Positions 32,770-42,200 of a stretch of 64,000 nucleotides of DNA are shown in pieces; position 1 is the first letter of the stretch; every line of letters starts with the position of its first letter. Under the pieces are notes generated by a model that was not told the origin of the DNA, searched no databases, and was given only the letters and a program-made list of their open reading frames with translations. A program made the position numbers and the translations under genes. The stretch is from NCBI GenBank assembly GCA_023413555.1, contig JAEZPG010000092.1, forward strand, positions 14,392 to 78,391, read 5' to 3'. Origin of the DNA: Bacillota bacterium (GTDB lineage Bacteria; Bacillota; Clostridia; Lachnospirales; Lachnospiraceae).

Positions 32770-35154
32770 TTATTCCGTAACTAAAGCATACGCGGAAATT
32801 TTTCGAATCCTCCAAGTAATCAGCATAGATAGCGCATAGGAGAATACAATCGTAGCAGCGCCAAAAGCAATAATCCAATATGAATCTACAATAAATCCTG
32901 CTTTCATAATGCCTGCGCTTTTCATGACAATCGAAATCATTGGGTTTGTATATAATGCCCCTAACAACGAACCGGTTACCGCACCTATAACAATCGGAAT
33001 CGTAAAGCTAATGGAAAGCTGATTCATCAATTGAAAAGTAGTATAACCAATTGCTTTTTGTATGCCTAGTTCCCGTTTTTTGCGAATCACAGATGAACTG
33101 ATCACAAAATACAGGACCAGCGTGACTACAAACAATGTAATGACAAGCATTGCAAGCCCAACTGCGGCTACTATGTTCTGATAAGAAGCCATTCCTTCTT
33201 CCATTTCCTTATCAAAATTTACAGTAGCCTTCAACATGCTCTCGTCAAATGTATCTTTTAATTGTGTAACGAATTGTTCGGCATCTGTTCCTTTCTCTAA
33301 ATAAATATATAAAGATTGATGTTTAAAACTTGGGTTAAGACGTACATAATCTTTTGCAAGCATAGAGGTGTTTAGTCCACCCATCTGGGAACCATTCGAT
33401 AGTCCCACCACTTTAAACTGTTCTTCCTTCTCGCCGTAACGTACCAAGACAGTATCCCCTACGACTTTATCCAATCTTTCAGCTAAAATCCCAGCAAGAG
33501 TGATTTCATTATTATTGGCAGGATATCGTCCTTCATATACCAAATTGTTCTCTCTCTTAGTATAATCATCCATTACATAAGTAGCAACTTCCATACCCTC
33601 AACTTTTACTTTCACTTCATCTAAATATTGTACTTTCCGTACATTATCCATGCTTTTGATAGTTTTTACTGCTTCTGTTTGATCCTTCTCTGGATTAAAC
33701 GCTGCAATTGCGTTACAAATTTCCATACCCGGAATCTCAGCGAATGCTTTTGTATCAACTGTTGTATTGTAATACATGATTACGCCAAATGCTCCAGTGA
33801 AAGTAACAGCAATAAGGATTACAATAATCATTATATTTTGCTTCATGCTTTGTAAGACAGATCTTAATGCTAATATAAATGGTAGATTGCCTTTTGCATT
33901 TTCCAGTTGCAGATGATTTCTTTTATACTGACGAGTAATCGTTTCTCCACGTAACGCACTAATTGGACTTAATTTACTAATACGACGGGCTGCTATCAAT
34001 GCTATCAAAATTACAAACAACAATAAAACCATAAATGCTGCCCCGGAGATTAATCCATCAAAACCTTGTTCCCATTTCAGTCCCGATTGTTGTTCCAATA
34101 CACCGGAAATTGAAGGAAGTGAAGGGTAAGAAACTGCACATCCGACTAGACTTCCTATGCCCGCTATCAGCGAAAACTGTAATAGGATAGAGAGGATAAT
34201 TTGTCTACTTGTGTATCCGACTGATTTTAATGAGCCGATTTTCATAACATCTTCTTCAATACTGTTAACAATTCTGAATCGAACTACCAGTAAGCAGACA
34301 ATCACGATGATTAATGCAAACATAACCATCATAGCCGATATCATACTCGCCATCATACAACGGGCCATTTCAATCAGTTCAACATCAAAAACCATAAGCA
34401 TGTTTGACTGATCAGCCGCCATTAACGATGCCGAATTCAAATTATGTATTTCGCGAATACCATTTTCAATGATAGACGAGTTTTTCAAGTTATCCAAATT
34501 TGCAAATATCACATGGGAACGGTATATCGGTTTATTTAATATGTCTTTCACTTTATGATAGGTATCTTCTGGAAGATAAAAACTGATATAACCAGTATCG
34601 GTCGAACTAAAGAAGATATCCTCAGTATAACCCTTCACCGTAAAAGCTATCACTTTTTCTTCTTTTGTTTCTCTATCTGTATACTTTAGTTCAATTTTAT
34701 CATTTAACTGATAGCCACTGACCGCTTTAAATACATCTGGAACATAAACAGACATAGCTTCAGCTGGCAAATGTTCCCCAATATATTTCCACTTACTTAT
34801 TTCTCTTTTTTCATCCATATTGCTAAATAGAATTGGGAAGGATTTTTCTTCACCTTTCGATAAAATATTAGCATCCAGCACGAGGCCATCAATGGATTGG
34901 GTTTGTTTTACATGTTCGTTTTTTTCTATATAAGTTTTTACTTCATCCGTATATAGCTTATCAGATAACGCAATATAAGTATTTGATGATTTAAGTTCAT
35001 CTTTCAAATCGTTAAAATAACTTCCGTAATTAAAAACAACCAAAAGACCTAAGTTTAAAAGAAGTGACGCTATAACAAACATAATCACCAAAGTTGTGGA
35101 GGCTGATTTTGTTTTACGTATATTTGCAATTGCATGCAACCATAGTTTCTTCAC
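32770..35154 (-). CDS. ABC transporter permease, MacB/FtsX type
   Basis: A 794-aa protein with two FtsX-type permease units. The N-terminal TM helix at 16-44 is followed by an extracytoplasmic domain. Three TM helices (about 260-400), a second cytoplasmic/extracellular block, and three final TM helices (from about 670) follow. It lies 1 base downstream of the ATP-binding gene, so the two are coupled. Such exporters move peptides, antibiotics or lipoproteins, or signal across the membrane. The substrate is unknown, and no sensor kinase is adjacent. Confidence 0.88.
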   Translation of the reverse strand: MKKLWLHAIANIRKTKSASTTLVIMFVIASLLLNLGLLVVFNYGSYFNDLKDELKSSNTYIALSDKLYTDEVKTYIEKNEHVKQTQSIDGLVLDANILSKGEEKSFPILFSNMDEKREISKWKYIGEHLPAEAMSVYVPDVFKAVSGYQLNDKIELKYTDRETKEEKVIAFTVKGYTEDIFFSSTDTGYISFYLPEDTYHKVKDILNKPIYRSHVIFANLDNLKNSSIIENGIREIHNLNSASLMAADQSNMLMVFDVELIEMARCMMASMISAMMVMFALIIVIVCLLVVRFRIVNSIEEDVMKIGSLKSVGYTSRQIILSILLQFSLIAGIGSLVGCAVSYPSLPSISGVLEQQSGLKWEQGFDGLISGAAFMVLLLFVILIALIAARRISKLSPISALRGETITRQYKRNHLQLENAKGNLPFILALRSVLQSMKQNIMIIVILIAVTFTGAFGVIMYYNTTVDTKAFAEIPGMEICNAIAAFNPEKDQTEAVKTIKSMDNVRKVQYLDEVKVKVEGMEVATYVMDDYTKRENNLVYEGRYPANNNEITLAGILAERLDKVVGDTVLVRYGEKEEQFKVVGLSNGSQMGGLNTSMLAKDYVRLNPSFKHQSLYIYLEKGTDAEQFVTQLKDTFDESMLKATVNFDKEMEEGMASYQNIVAAVGLAMLVITLFVVTLVLYFVISSSVIRKKRELGIQKAIGYTTFQLMNQLSISFTIPIVIGAVTGSLLGALYTNPMISIVMKSAGIMKAGFIVDSYWIIAFGAATIVFSYALSMLITWRIRKISAYALVTE

Positions 35155-35155
35155 A

Positions 35156-35914
35156 TTACCACCCCATTTCCACTAGGAAAGACTGGAGTTTTTCATGACG
35201 TACTTTATCACCACTGACATAATTGCCCAAATTGCATTCGCCACCGATTACTCCGTCCTTTATGTAAATAATCCGGTTCCCACGTCTGGCGGAATGTAAA
35301 TCATGTGTAACCATAATAATGTTTTGCCCATCCTTATTAATATCGGTCAAAACATCAAGTACCGCATTTCCTGATGCTGAATTCAACGCTCCTGTTGGTT
35401 CATCAGCAAAAACAACCCTTGGCTTGTTAATCAAAGCACGAACAATGGCAGCACGTTGATTTTCTCCACCTGAAAGCTGATTCGGGAATTTTCTCCATAT
35501 CATTTCGGTTAAACCAACCTTTTGCAATAGTTCTTTCGCACTTGCAACAATAGCCTTTTTATCACAATTGACTAAATAACCGCTTGCTAATATATTATCC
35601 ATAATACTCATATTTTCAAGTAAGAACATTTGCTGAAAGACAAAGCCGCAGTTTTTCCTTCGAAACACGGCCAATTTATCGTTATTTAAATTAGATATCT
35701 CAGCGTCGAAAAAGCGAATAGATCCGCTGGTTGGTCTATCCATTCCAGATAAAGCATAAAGAAGAGTGGATTTACCTGCACCGGATGACCCCATAATAAC
35801 AGTAAAATCCCCTTCTTTAAATTCAATATCCAGGTTTTTTAATACCTGCTGCTCCTGCGTTCCAGATTTGAAACTTTTGTTGAGCTTACTTGTCTTCAAT
35901 ATTATACCTGCCAT
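35156..35914 (-). CDS. ABC transporter ATP-binding protein
   Basis: About 252 aa with Walker A GSSGAGKST, signature LSGGENQRAAI, Walker B VVFADEPTGAL and H-loop MVTHD. The LolD/MacB-type DEPTGALN wording fits a partner of FtsX permeases. GGAGGAATAGT lies before ATG 35914, so 14 upstream residues are rejected. It is coupled to the permease gene and forms the exporter's motor. Confidence 0.92.
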   Translation of the reverse strand: MAGIILKTSKLNKSFKSGTQEQQVLKNLDIEFKEGDFTVIMGSSGAGKSTLLYALSGMDRPTSGSIRFFDAEISNLNNDKLAVFRRKNCGFVFQQMFLLENMSIMDNILASGYLVNCDKKAIVASAKELLQKVGLTEMIWRKFPNQLSGGENQRAAIVRALINKPRVVFADEPTGALNSASGNAVLDVLTDINKDGQNIIMVTHDLHSARRGNRIIYIKDGVIGGECNLGNYVSGDKVRHEKLQSFLVEMGW

Positions 35915-36219
35915 ACTATTCCTCCACTTTTTTGTATTAGGCACTATCTTCCTCAATCACATCACGAAATTACTCATCCCTAATTCAAAAATCCATATTA
36001 TTTTCTATATTTGATAATTTTCCCCATTATATACCAACCCAAAATTAATTACCACAATGTTTACATTAAAACAACATTAGAATTACGCAAATGTAATCCT
36101 CAGTTACTAAATGTATGTGTACCCTATCCGCTATATATGTAGTTTTTATTAAAATTTATAAAGTAGATCGCACATCTCCACATTAAGATATCTGTGAAAC
36201 ACTGTTGATAGACTTAGTT

Positions 36220-36303
36220 TTAGGGTTCTACTTTTGTTTCATCATATGGTAAGAGCTTTGTTTTCATTGCCTCTGATAATTTTTTCGTACATTCTATTAA
36301 CAT
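36220..36303 (-). pseudogene. Truncated DUF6933-like gene
   Basis: A 27-codon frame with a good site (GGAGAGG, 10 bases upstream) starts MLIECTKKLSEAMK. That matches the N-terminus of DUF6933 proteins (M-x-I-x-C-T-K-K-L). It stops at TAA after VEP. The rest of a normal gene of about 170 codons is missing, so this appears a decayed or truncated copy. Confidence 0.4.
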
Positions 36304-36337
36304 AAGTTTTCATCCTCTCCTATATGTAAACAAAGAA

Positions 36338-36361
36338 ACAGCCCGTTCTCAAACGGACTGT
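36338..36361 (-). terminator. Terminator of the GNAT gene
   Basis: ACAG-C-CCGTT pairs with AACGG-A-CTGT; the minus strand continues TTTCTTTG. Confidence 0.7.
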
Positions 36362-36389
36362 CTTTCTGAATTTGCGTATATTCTGCGCC

Positions 36390-36962
36390 TCATTTTTTCA
36401 TTTTTATAGGATAACCGAATCCTTTAAGGACCGAAGGTGTAATTCTGCTTTTCTTATACTCTACAAATCCTACTTTCTCATAAAGTCTCTTTGCATCAAT
36501 ATTTTTTGACATTACCTCAATGTAATAATTCGTATATCCAGGTAAGTTAAAACCAAATTCTAACAATCTGGTAGCAACCCCTTTTCTACGCGATTGCACA
36601 GATGTCGCTAGGACATCAATATAGAGATCGTAATCCTCTTTCACAACTTGACTTTGAAAAATTGCGTTCATTTCTTTTTGTAGTAAGATACCCTTAAATC
36701 TACCAAAAAGATCTACACAAACATCTTTATCGAACTTAATTGGGCGTATCTTATTGGTTGCTAATGCAAGCATGCCTAAAACTGCTTCATCCTCAACTAA
36801 AGCATATGTCCAAACAGGGTTTATTGCATGATATAATATAGTCCTTAATTTATCTCTATCCTTCGTAAATGTCATAAAGTGACCAAAACCATCAATAAAG
36901 ATTTCAACAACTGCATACTTTTGTTCTTCACTTAATTCTCCGTACTGACAAAATGTTTCCAC
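36390..36962 (-). CDS. GNAT-family N-acetyltransferase
   Basis: A 190-aa protein starting at GTG with GGGGGATA upstream. The acetyl-CoA loop SRRKGVATRLLEFG and the following YIEVMSKNIDAKRLYEKVGF show the GNAT fold. It has a longer N-terminal half than the GNAT at 16.7 kb. It precedes its own terminator and is monocistronic, downstream of metA. The substrate is unknown. Confidence 0.82.
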   Translation of the reverse strand: METFCQYGELSEEQKYAVVEIFIDGFGHFMTFTKDRDKLRTILYHAINPVWTYALVEDEAVLGMLALATNKIRPIKFDKDVCVDLFGRFKGILLQKEMNAIFQSQVVKEDYDLYIDVLATSVQSRRKGVATRLLEFGFNLPGYTNYYIEVMSKNIDAKRLYEKVGFVEYKKSRITPSVLKGFGYPIKMKK

Positions 36963-37041
36963 TATATTATCCCCCTATATATTTACATTGCTGGTACAAT
37001 ATGCTATATATTTTGCCTAATTTTAATGACAATATGAATTC

Positions 37042-37947
37042 TTACAACTCGTAAGGCGTTACCTGATATACATAATAATTCAACCAATTCGTATACAGCG
37101 CATTGCTGTGACCCCTCCACTGCAGAAGTGGGCGCTTCTCTGGATTATCGTCTGGATAATAATTCTTTGGAATCTCGGTATCAAGTCCCTTTGCCATATC
37201 CCTCTTGTACTCATTGTCCAAGGTGATTCGGTCGTATTCTGGATGGCCCAGGACAAATATCTGTTTCCCATCCTTGCTCATCGCTAAGAATGGTCCTGCT
37301 TCCTTAGAATCTGCTAAGACAATTAAGTCCTCACAGGCGTCCATATCTGACAAGCGATTGGTAGTATAGCGAGAATGTGGCGCATAGAATTCATCATCAA
37401 AGCCACGAACCAGCGGACATTTACGGTGTCTTACTTGGTGCTCAAAGATTCCAAATACTTTCTTCTCAAGCTGTTGTTTTTGAATTCCATAATGATAGTA
37501 AAGACCAGCCTGAGCTCCCCAACAAATATGGAAGGTACTGGTTACGTTGGTCTTAGACCATTCCATAATGTGGGTCAATTCATCCCAGTAGGCCACTTCT
37601 TCGAATTCCATTAATTCTACAGGCGCACCTGTAATGATTAGACCGTCGAATCTTTGGTCTTTTACCTCATCAAAGGTCTGATAGTACTTGTCCAAATGAC
37701 TGGTAGCGGTATTCTTACCAGTATAACTGGCAGTTGTTAAAAAGGTTATGTCTACTTGAAGTGGTGTATTAGACAAACTTCTTAAAAGTTGGACCTCTGT
37801 ATCCTCTTTTAGAGGCATAAGGTTTAAGATAACAATTTTAAGTGGTCTAATATCCTGACTAATTGCTCTATTTTCATCCATAATAAATATATTTTCTTCT
37901 TCTAAAATTAATTTTGCTGGCAAATTACTAGATACTTTAATTGGCAT
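37042..37947 (-). CDS. metA: Homoserine O-acetyltransferase (MetA)
   Basis: A 301-aa enzyme of the MetA family. It makes O-acyl-homoserine, the first step of methionine synthesis. The nucleophile is C142 (HICWGAQAGLYYHYGI), with H235 and E237 (LGHPEYD) completing the catalytic set. The residue at position 111 is glutamate; from published work on this family, E111 goes with acetyl-CoA and glycine with succinyl-CoA, so acetyl transfer is predicted. GGGAGGATAAAA precedes the ATG. No SAM riboswitch or T-box is seen in the short upstream gap. Confidence 0.95.
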   Translation of the reverse strand: MPIKVSSNLPAKLILEEENIFIMDENRAISQDIRPLKIVILNLMPLKEDTEVQLLRSLSNTPLQVDITFLTTASYTGKNTATSHLDKYYQTFDEVKDQRFDGLIITGAPVELMEFEEVAYWDELTHIMEWSKTNVTSTFHICWGAQAGLYYHYGIQKQQLEKKVFGIFEHQVRHRKCPLVRGFDDEFYAPHSRYTTNRLSDMDACEDLIVLADSKEAGPFLAMSKDGKQIFVLGHPEYDRITLDNEYKRDMAKGLDTEIPKNYYPDDNPEKRPLLQWRGHSNALYTNWLNYYVYQVTPYEL

Positions 37948-38019
37948 TTTTATCCTCCCATTTCACTAGATACGAGTAATATTGTAACATGTATGAGGAT
38001 AATAATCAACAGTGTGCCA

Positions 38020-40011
38020 TTATTTGACCATATTTAGTAATTCTTCTTCCGATATGACAGAAACCCCTAAAGTTCTTGCTTTATCCAGTTTAGAACCTGC
38101 TGCTTCTCCAGCCAGTAAATAATTGGTTTTCTTACTAACACTTCCCGTGCACTTACCACCATTTTTCTCAATTAGATCTGCTGCCTCACTTCTTCCCATG
38201 GTTGGCAAGGTTCCCGTGATACAGAAGGTAAGTCCAGCTAATTTAGTAGATGCTTCCTCAGAGGCAGTGCCTTCCATATTCACGCCGGCCACTTTTAATT
38301 TTTCAACAATAGCTACATATACCGGATTTCTAAAAAAATCATAGATACATTTGGCAGTAATTCCTCCTACATCAGGGATAGCAGTTAACTCCTCTTCAGA
38401 AGCTTTTGCCAGATCATCAATGTTTTTAAAATGCTTCATAATAGCCTTAGCGGAGGTCTTGCCGACATTCTGGATTCCTAATGCTGTTAGAAGCTTAGCT
38501 GGTTCATTATTCTTAGACTCTTCAATGGCTCTTAGAATCTTATCTGTGTTCTTATCTTTCCCCATAAGACCTTTTTCCACTAATTCATCTCGGTATTCCT
38601 TTAAGGAATAAATGTCTGCATAATCGTGTAAATATCCTTCCTCCACCAGCGTTTTTACATAGGTCTCGCCAAATGCCTTGATGTCCATAGCATCTCGGCT
38701 TGCAAAATAGCTAACTGTTCGGATTAACTGGGATGGGCAAGATGGATTGACACATTTATAATCTGCAGATTCATCCCGTACTACAACCTGACCACAGTCT
38801 GGACAGGTAGAAGGAATCTGATAGACTTCACCAACATGCTTGGTCACCGCCTTAATCTTAGGAATAATCTCACCGCTCTTATAAACCACAACGGTATCTC
38901 CAATTCCCACACCCAGTTCATTAATTACATCCTGATTATGAAGGGTTGCTCTGGAAACATTGGTTCCGCACAGATGGATTGGCCTGTCCGAATCTGGAGC
39001 TGTGAATATAGCCGTAGGCGCAATCTTACCCGTTCGACCAACGGATAACTCAATGTCGCGGATAACTGCTTCCTTTTCCTCTGGTGGGTATTTGTAGGCA
39101 ATATGACCGGCAGAGTATTTGCTTCCTGCTGGAAAATCATTACGGTAGCTATTCTGTTCAATTTTTATTACTGCTCCATCGATATCATAATCCAATTCTC
39201 CTCTAGACTCTCCAATTGCATCAATCTGAGCCAGGATCTCCTCCTCTGTGGTGCAAAGTTTATGTGGAACCACTGGAATACCCTTGCTACGAAGAAGTTC
39301 CAGACCCTTTGTATGATTATCCATTACCTCATTAGGTCCTTCCTGTACATTAAATACATATAGCCTTAGTCCACGTTCTTTGGTAATGGCTGGGTCTAGT
39401 TGGCGGAGGGTACCAGCAGCACAGTTTCTTGGATTAGCAAAGAGTTTTTTTCCCAACTCTTCCTGCCTCTCATTAATCTTCTCAAAGTCATCATGGCCCA
39501 TATATACCTCGCTTCTTAACTCCAAGTAATCATATGGTACATCGATTTGTCTTAGCACCCCTTTAATTTCAAAGCTATTGAGAGTAACATCCTCTCCAAC
39601 CAGTCCGTCTCCTCTGGTTTCTGCCAGTGTCAGCTCTCCATTGACATAACGAAGGCTCATGGAGAGACCATCTATCTTTTGCTCCACTGAGAACTGGGCA
39701 TCTGGATGCATTCTTTTTACAGACTGTACCCAAGAGACTACATCCTCCTTAGTAAATACATCCTGAATGGAAAGCATGGGGTTACGATGTGTTACTGTAA
39801 CACCAGCCTCTCTCTTTGCCTTTCCACCAACCTTCTGAGTTGGTGAGGTCTTGGTGACAAGTTCTGGATGTTCCTTCTCAATCGCCTTTAATTCCTGCAT
39901 CATCATATCATATTCATAATCTTCTATTTCTGGAGCATCCTGATTATAATAACGATCCATATGGTACTCAATGATCTTTTTTAACTGCTCGTATCTATCT
40001 TTTATGTCCAT
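38020..40011 (-). CDS. ligA: NAD+-dependent DNA ligase LigA
   Basis: About 663 aa, full length. The adenylation lysine is in EQKIDGLSMSL. The OB fold, the four-cysteine zinc finger (CPDCGQ, CVNPSC), the helix-hairpin-helix repeats (ALGIQNVGKTSAKAI, IPDVGGITAK) and the C-terminal BRCT domain (LAGLTFCITGTL) follow in order. It seals nicks with NAD+ in replication and repair. AAAGGAG lies 9 bases before ATG 40011; the TTG 21 bases earlier is less likely. It follows the rluF gene by 29 bases. Confidence 0.95.
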   Translation of the reverse strand: MDIKDRYEQLKKIIEYHMDRYYNQDAPEIEDYEYDMMMQELKAIEKEHPELVTKTSPTQKVGGKAKREAGVTVTHRNPMLSIQDVFTKEDVVSWVQSVKRMHPDAQFSVEQKIDGLSMSLRYVNGELTLAETRGDGLVGEDVTLNSFEIKGVLRQIDVPYDYLELRSEVYMGHDDFEKINERQEELGKKLFANPRNCAAGTLRQLDPAITKERGLRLYVFNVQEGPNEVMDNHTKGLELLRSKGIPVVPHKLCTTEEEILAQIDAIGESRGELDYDIDGAVIKIEQNSYRNDFPAGSKYSAGHIAYKYPPEEKEAVIRDIELSVGRTGKIAPTAIFTAPDSDRPIHLCGTNVSRATLHNQDVINELGVGIGDTVVVYKSGEIIPKIKAVTKHVGEVYQIPSTCPDCGQVVVRDESADYKCVNPSCPSQLIRTVSYFASRDAMDIKAFGETYVKTLVEEGYLHDYADIYSLKEYRDELVEKGLMGKDKNTDKILRAIEESKNNEPAKLLTALGIQNVGKTSAKAIMKHFKNIDDLAKASEEELTAIPDVGGITAKCIYDFFRNPVYVAIVEKLKVAGVNMEGTASEEASTKLAGLTFCITGTLPTMGRSEAADLIEKNGGKCTGSVSKKTNYLLAGEAAGSKLDKARTLGVSVISEEELLNMVK

Positions 40012-40040
40012 GTTACATTTCTCCTTTTCCAATCCTTATT

Positions 40041-40772
40041 TTACTCCTCTAACAATCGTTTTAACTCTTCTATTTCCTGACTAGTAACATTGCGGTAGGT
40101 GCCTGTCTTAAGGCGTCCTAGTTTAATGTTCATGACACGAACCCTTTTTAAGGATACCACACGATACCCAAAGTGTTCACACATTCTTCGAATCTGGCGG
40201 TTCAAGCCCTGAGTTAGCACGATTCGAAAACTATTGTCACTTTCAGGCGTAATGACACAAGGTCTTGTAACAGTTTCTAAAATAGGAACACCTTCGGACA
40301 TCCCCTTTACAAATTCCTTGGTCAATTTCTTATTTACCTTAACCACGTATTCTTTCTCATGATAGTTGCTTCCTCTAAGAATCTTATCTACCAGCTCTCC
40401 TTTGTTGGTAAGGAGAATCAGACCTTCTGAATCCTTATCTAATCTTCCGATCGGGTAGATACGCTTCTCAAACTTTAAAAAGTCGATAATATTGTCTGGG
40501 TCATGTCGAAAAGAAGTGCATACGATTCCCCTTGGCTTATTAAATGCAATCAAGGTAAAATCCTCATCCTTTTTAATCGGTTTTCCATTGACACAGATGT
40601 TACTGGCCTCAAAAACTCTTGTTCCCATCTCAGCCACCTTACCATCTATGGTAATCTTGCCGGCTTCAATTAGTCGGTCTGCTTCTCTACGGGAGCAAAC
40701 TCCAACGTTACTTAGGTATTTATTTATGCGAATGCCATCATTAACATCCTGTCCATACTTCTTATTGTCCAT
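40041..40772 (-). CDS. rluF: 23S rRNA pseudouridine synthase, RluF-like
   Basis: A 243-aa protein with an N-terminal S4 RNA-binding domain (IRINKYLSNVGVCSRREADRL). The RsuA/RluB/E/F catalytic aspartate is in GRLDKDSEGL, and the motif GLNRQIRRMCEHFGY is diagnostic of RluF-like enzymes. It converts a uridine in the 23S rRNA (U2604 in E. coli) to pseudouridine; the exact site in this organism is inferred. It is followed by ligA. Confidence 0.88.
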   Translation of the reverse strand: MDNKKYGQDVNDGIRINKYLSNVGVCSRREADRLIEAGKITIDGKVAEMGTRVFEASNICVNGKPIKKDEDFTLIAFNKPRGIVCTSFRHDPDNIIDFLKFEKRIYPIGRLDKDSEGLILLTNKGELVDKILRGSNYHEKEYVVKVNKKLTKEFVKGMSEGVPILETVTRPCVITPESDNSFRIVLTQGLNRQIRRMCEHFGYRVVSLKRVRVMNIKLGRLKTGTYRNVTSQEIEELKRLLEE

Positions 40773-40874
40773 TGTCTGTCCTCATTCTAAAGATATTATA
40801 GATTAAATTGTATTGGAAAATGAGAAAAACTGCAAGTAGAATGTCTTCTCTCTTATAGTCTTACCGTTACAGCC

Positions 40875-40915
40875 TAAAAAATGCCATAGCAATAGGTGTC
40901 TACTGCTATGGCATT
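40875..40915 (-). terminator. Terminator after the secreted-protein gene
   Basis: AATGCCATAGCA (40880-40891) pairs with TGCTATGGCATT (40904-40915). On the minus strand TTTTTT follows. It stops the 40934-41740 transcript. Confidence 0.85.
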
Positions 40916-40933
40916 GCAAATATCCGTATTATA

Positions 40934-41740
40934 TTAATTAGCCGTTTTGGGAAATACTTTGGTTTGTGGCGAAGCACTTGTGGTTGGTGCTTTGCTTGCT
41001 GCTGGCGAAGGACTTGCTTTAGTTTTATTATCCTCCACAGCCTTTGACAACTTCTCTTCAAATTTCTTTAGATTGGCATCCTGTGCCATAGCCTGCTCCA
41101 TATTTTTATTTACTGTTTTTATCAGTTCCTGTACATCCTGTCGTTTTAAAGCTATGGTCATCTCTTTTTTAATATCTTCATCTAATGGATCCAACATAAT
41201 GACATAGTTGCCATCCGCAGCTAAGGACACATAAAGAACAATTAAGCCTGGAGCCATGGTCTCTATATTTACAAGTTTACTTTCATGATATACATAAACA
41301 ATATATGTATTCTCATCAAGACCTGGCAACGTGTAACAATCAATATTCTTGATTGCTTCAATGTATTCATAACGGCGTTCTAAGTCAGCCTTGTTAAGCT
41401 TACCTACCTCACTAACAATATTTTCAAGGGTGTCCATGTCCGCCTTCATACAGGCTTCCATATACTTAGTTACAACACTATTGACCTCAGGATATGCATT
41501 CTTCTGAAGCTTTGTTGTTATAACTGCATCCTTCCCACTTGAATTCGGTGACTTTGAAGTATCACCCGGAATAGGGCTACTTGAAATAGTTACTCCCGAA
41601 GAAGCACTTGGCACATTTGGGGCACTCGTCTCTATATCACTCTTAGTATTAATAGATAAGATAGCAAGCCCAATTGCCATGGTTCCCAATGATACTGCAA
41701 ATATTATTTTTTTATATTTTAACTTTAATCGAAAATTCAT
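40934..41740 (-). CDS. Exported protein with low-complexity ends
   Basis: A 268-aa protein. Residues 10-30 form a signal-type hydrophobic segment after basic MNFRLKLKYKK; there is no lipobox. A Ser/Pro-rich linker (about 40-70) precedes a conserved-looking globular domain (about 80-225; VTKYMEACMKADMDTLENIV). The C-terminal tail is rich in Ala, Ser, Pro and Thr. The domain resembles NTF2-like or small secreted domains found in many Lachnospiraceae. The function is unknown. Confidence 0.65.
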   Translation of the reverse strand: MNFRLKLKYKKIIFAVSLGTMAIGLAILSINTKSDIETSAPNVPSASSGVTISSSPIPGDTSKSPNSSGKDAVITTKLQKNAYPEVNSVVTKYMEACMKADMDTLENIVSEVGKLNKADLERRYEYIEAIKNIDCYTLPGLDENTYIVYVYHESKLVNIETMAPGLIVLYVSLAADGNYVIMLDPLDEDIKKEMTIALKRQDVQELIKTVNKNMEQAMAQDANLKKFEEKLSKAVEDNKTKASPSPAASKAPTTSASPQTKVFPKTAN

Positions 41741-42015
41741 ACTTTAGTCTCCTTACTCATTCATCTCATATTGTTTACGGTCTGCATTAGCATAATTCAT
41801 ACTTAGTCATATTCTATTGATGTAGAAAATTCTCCTGCTATTTTACGTATAATCTATATTAATATATTCAAAATCATTAAAATCTGATTCCATATTCATC
41901 TTAAACTAACATTCTATTGTAATACTAACAAATTAAGGATAAAAAAGCAACATAATTTTCCTATGCTTTGTAACATTTTTGTAATATATTATCTTTATGT
42001 TTTTATTGAATGTCC

Positions 42016-42044
42016 TTTACATTTTACTTTTCATCGCATATAAT
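42016..42044 (+). promoter_or_regulatory. Sigma-A promoter of the tRNA-Arg gene
   Basis: TTTACA (42016-42021) and TATAAT (42039-42044) are spaced by 17 bp, 13 bases before the tRNA. Confidence 0.85.
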
Positions 42045-42057
42045 AGAGTCCGAATCT

Positions 42058-42129
42058 GCATCTATAGCTCAGTGGATAGAGCAATGGCCTCCGGAGCCAT
42101 GTGCATGGGTTCGACTCCCATTAGATGCA
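42058..42129 (+). tRNA. tRNA-Arg (anticodon CCG)
   Basis: A cloverleaf can be drawn. The acceptor stem is GCATCTA/TAGATGC with discriminator A, and the D arm is GCTC...GAGC. The anticodon stem ATGGC/GCCAT has loop CTCCGGA (anticodon CCG, reading CGG). The T arm is ATGGG-TTCGACT-CCCAT. It is 72 nt; CCA is not encoded. A consensus promoter lies upstream and a terminator follows at once. Confidence 0.95.
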
Positions 42130-42140
42130 TACGCATGAAA

Positions 42141-42172
42141 AACCGCCCCCTGTCATATAGACAGAGGGCGGT
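42141..42172. terminator. Terminator after the tRNA
   Basis: AACCGCCC and TGTC pair with GACA and GGGCGGTT around ATATA, followed by CTTCT. Confidence 0.8.
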
Positions 42173-42200
42173 TCTTCTATTGTTGATACCTATTCCACCG

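Larger units (their letters stand above)
35957..36389. other. Intergenic region between ABC exporter and GNAT genes
   Basis: It holds the ABC exporter promoter region, the DUF6933-like remnant and the terminator of the GNAT gene (36338-36361). Nothing else is seen. Confidence 0.5.
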
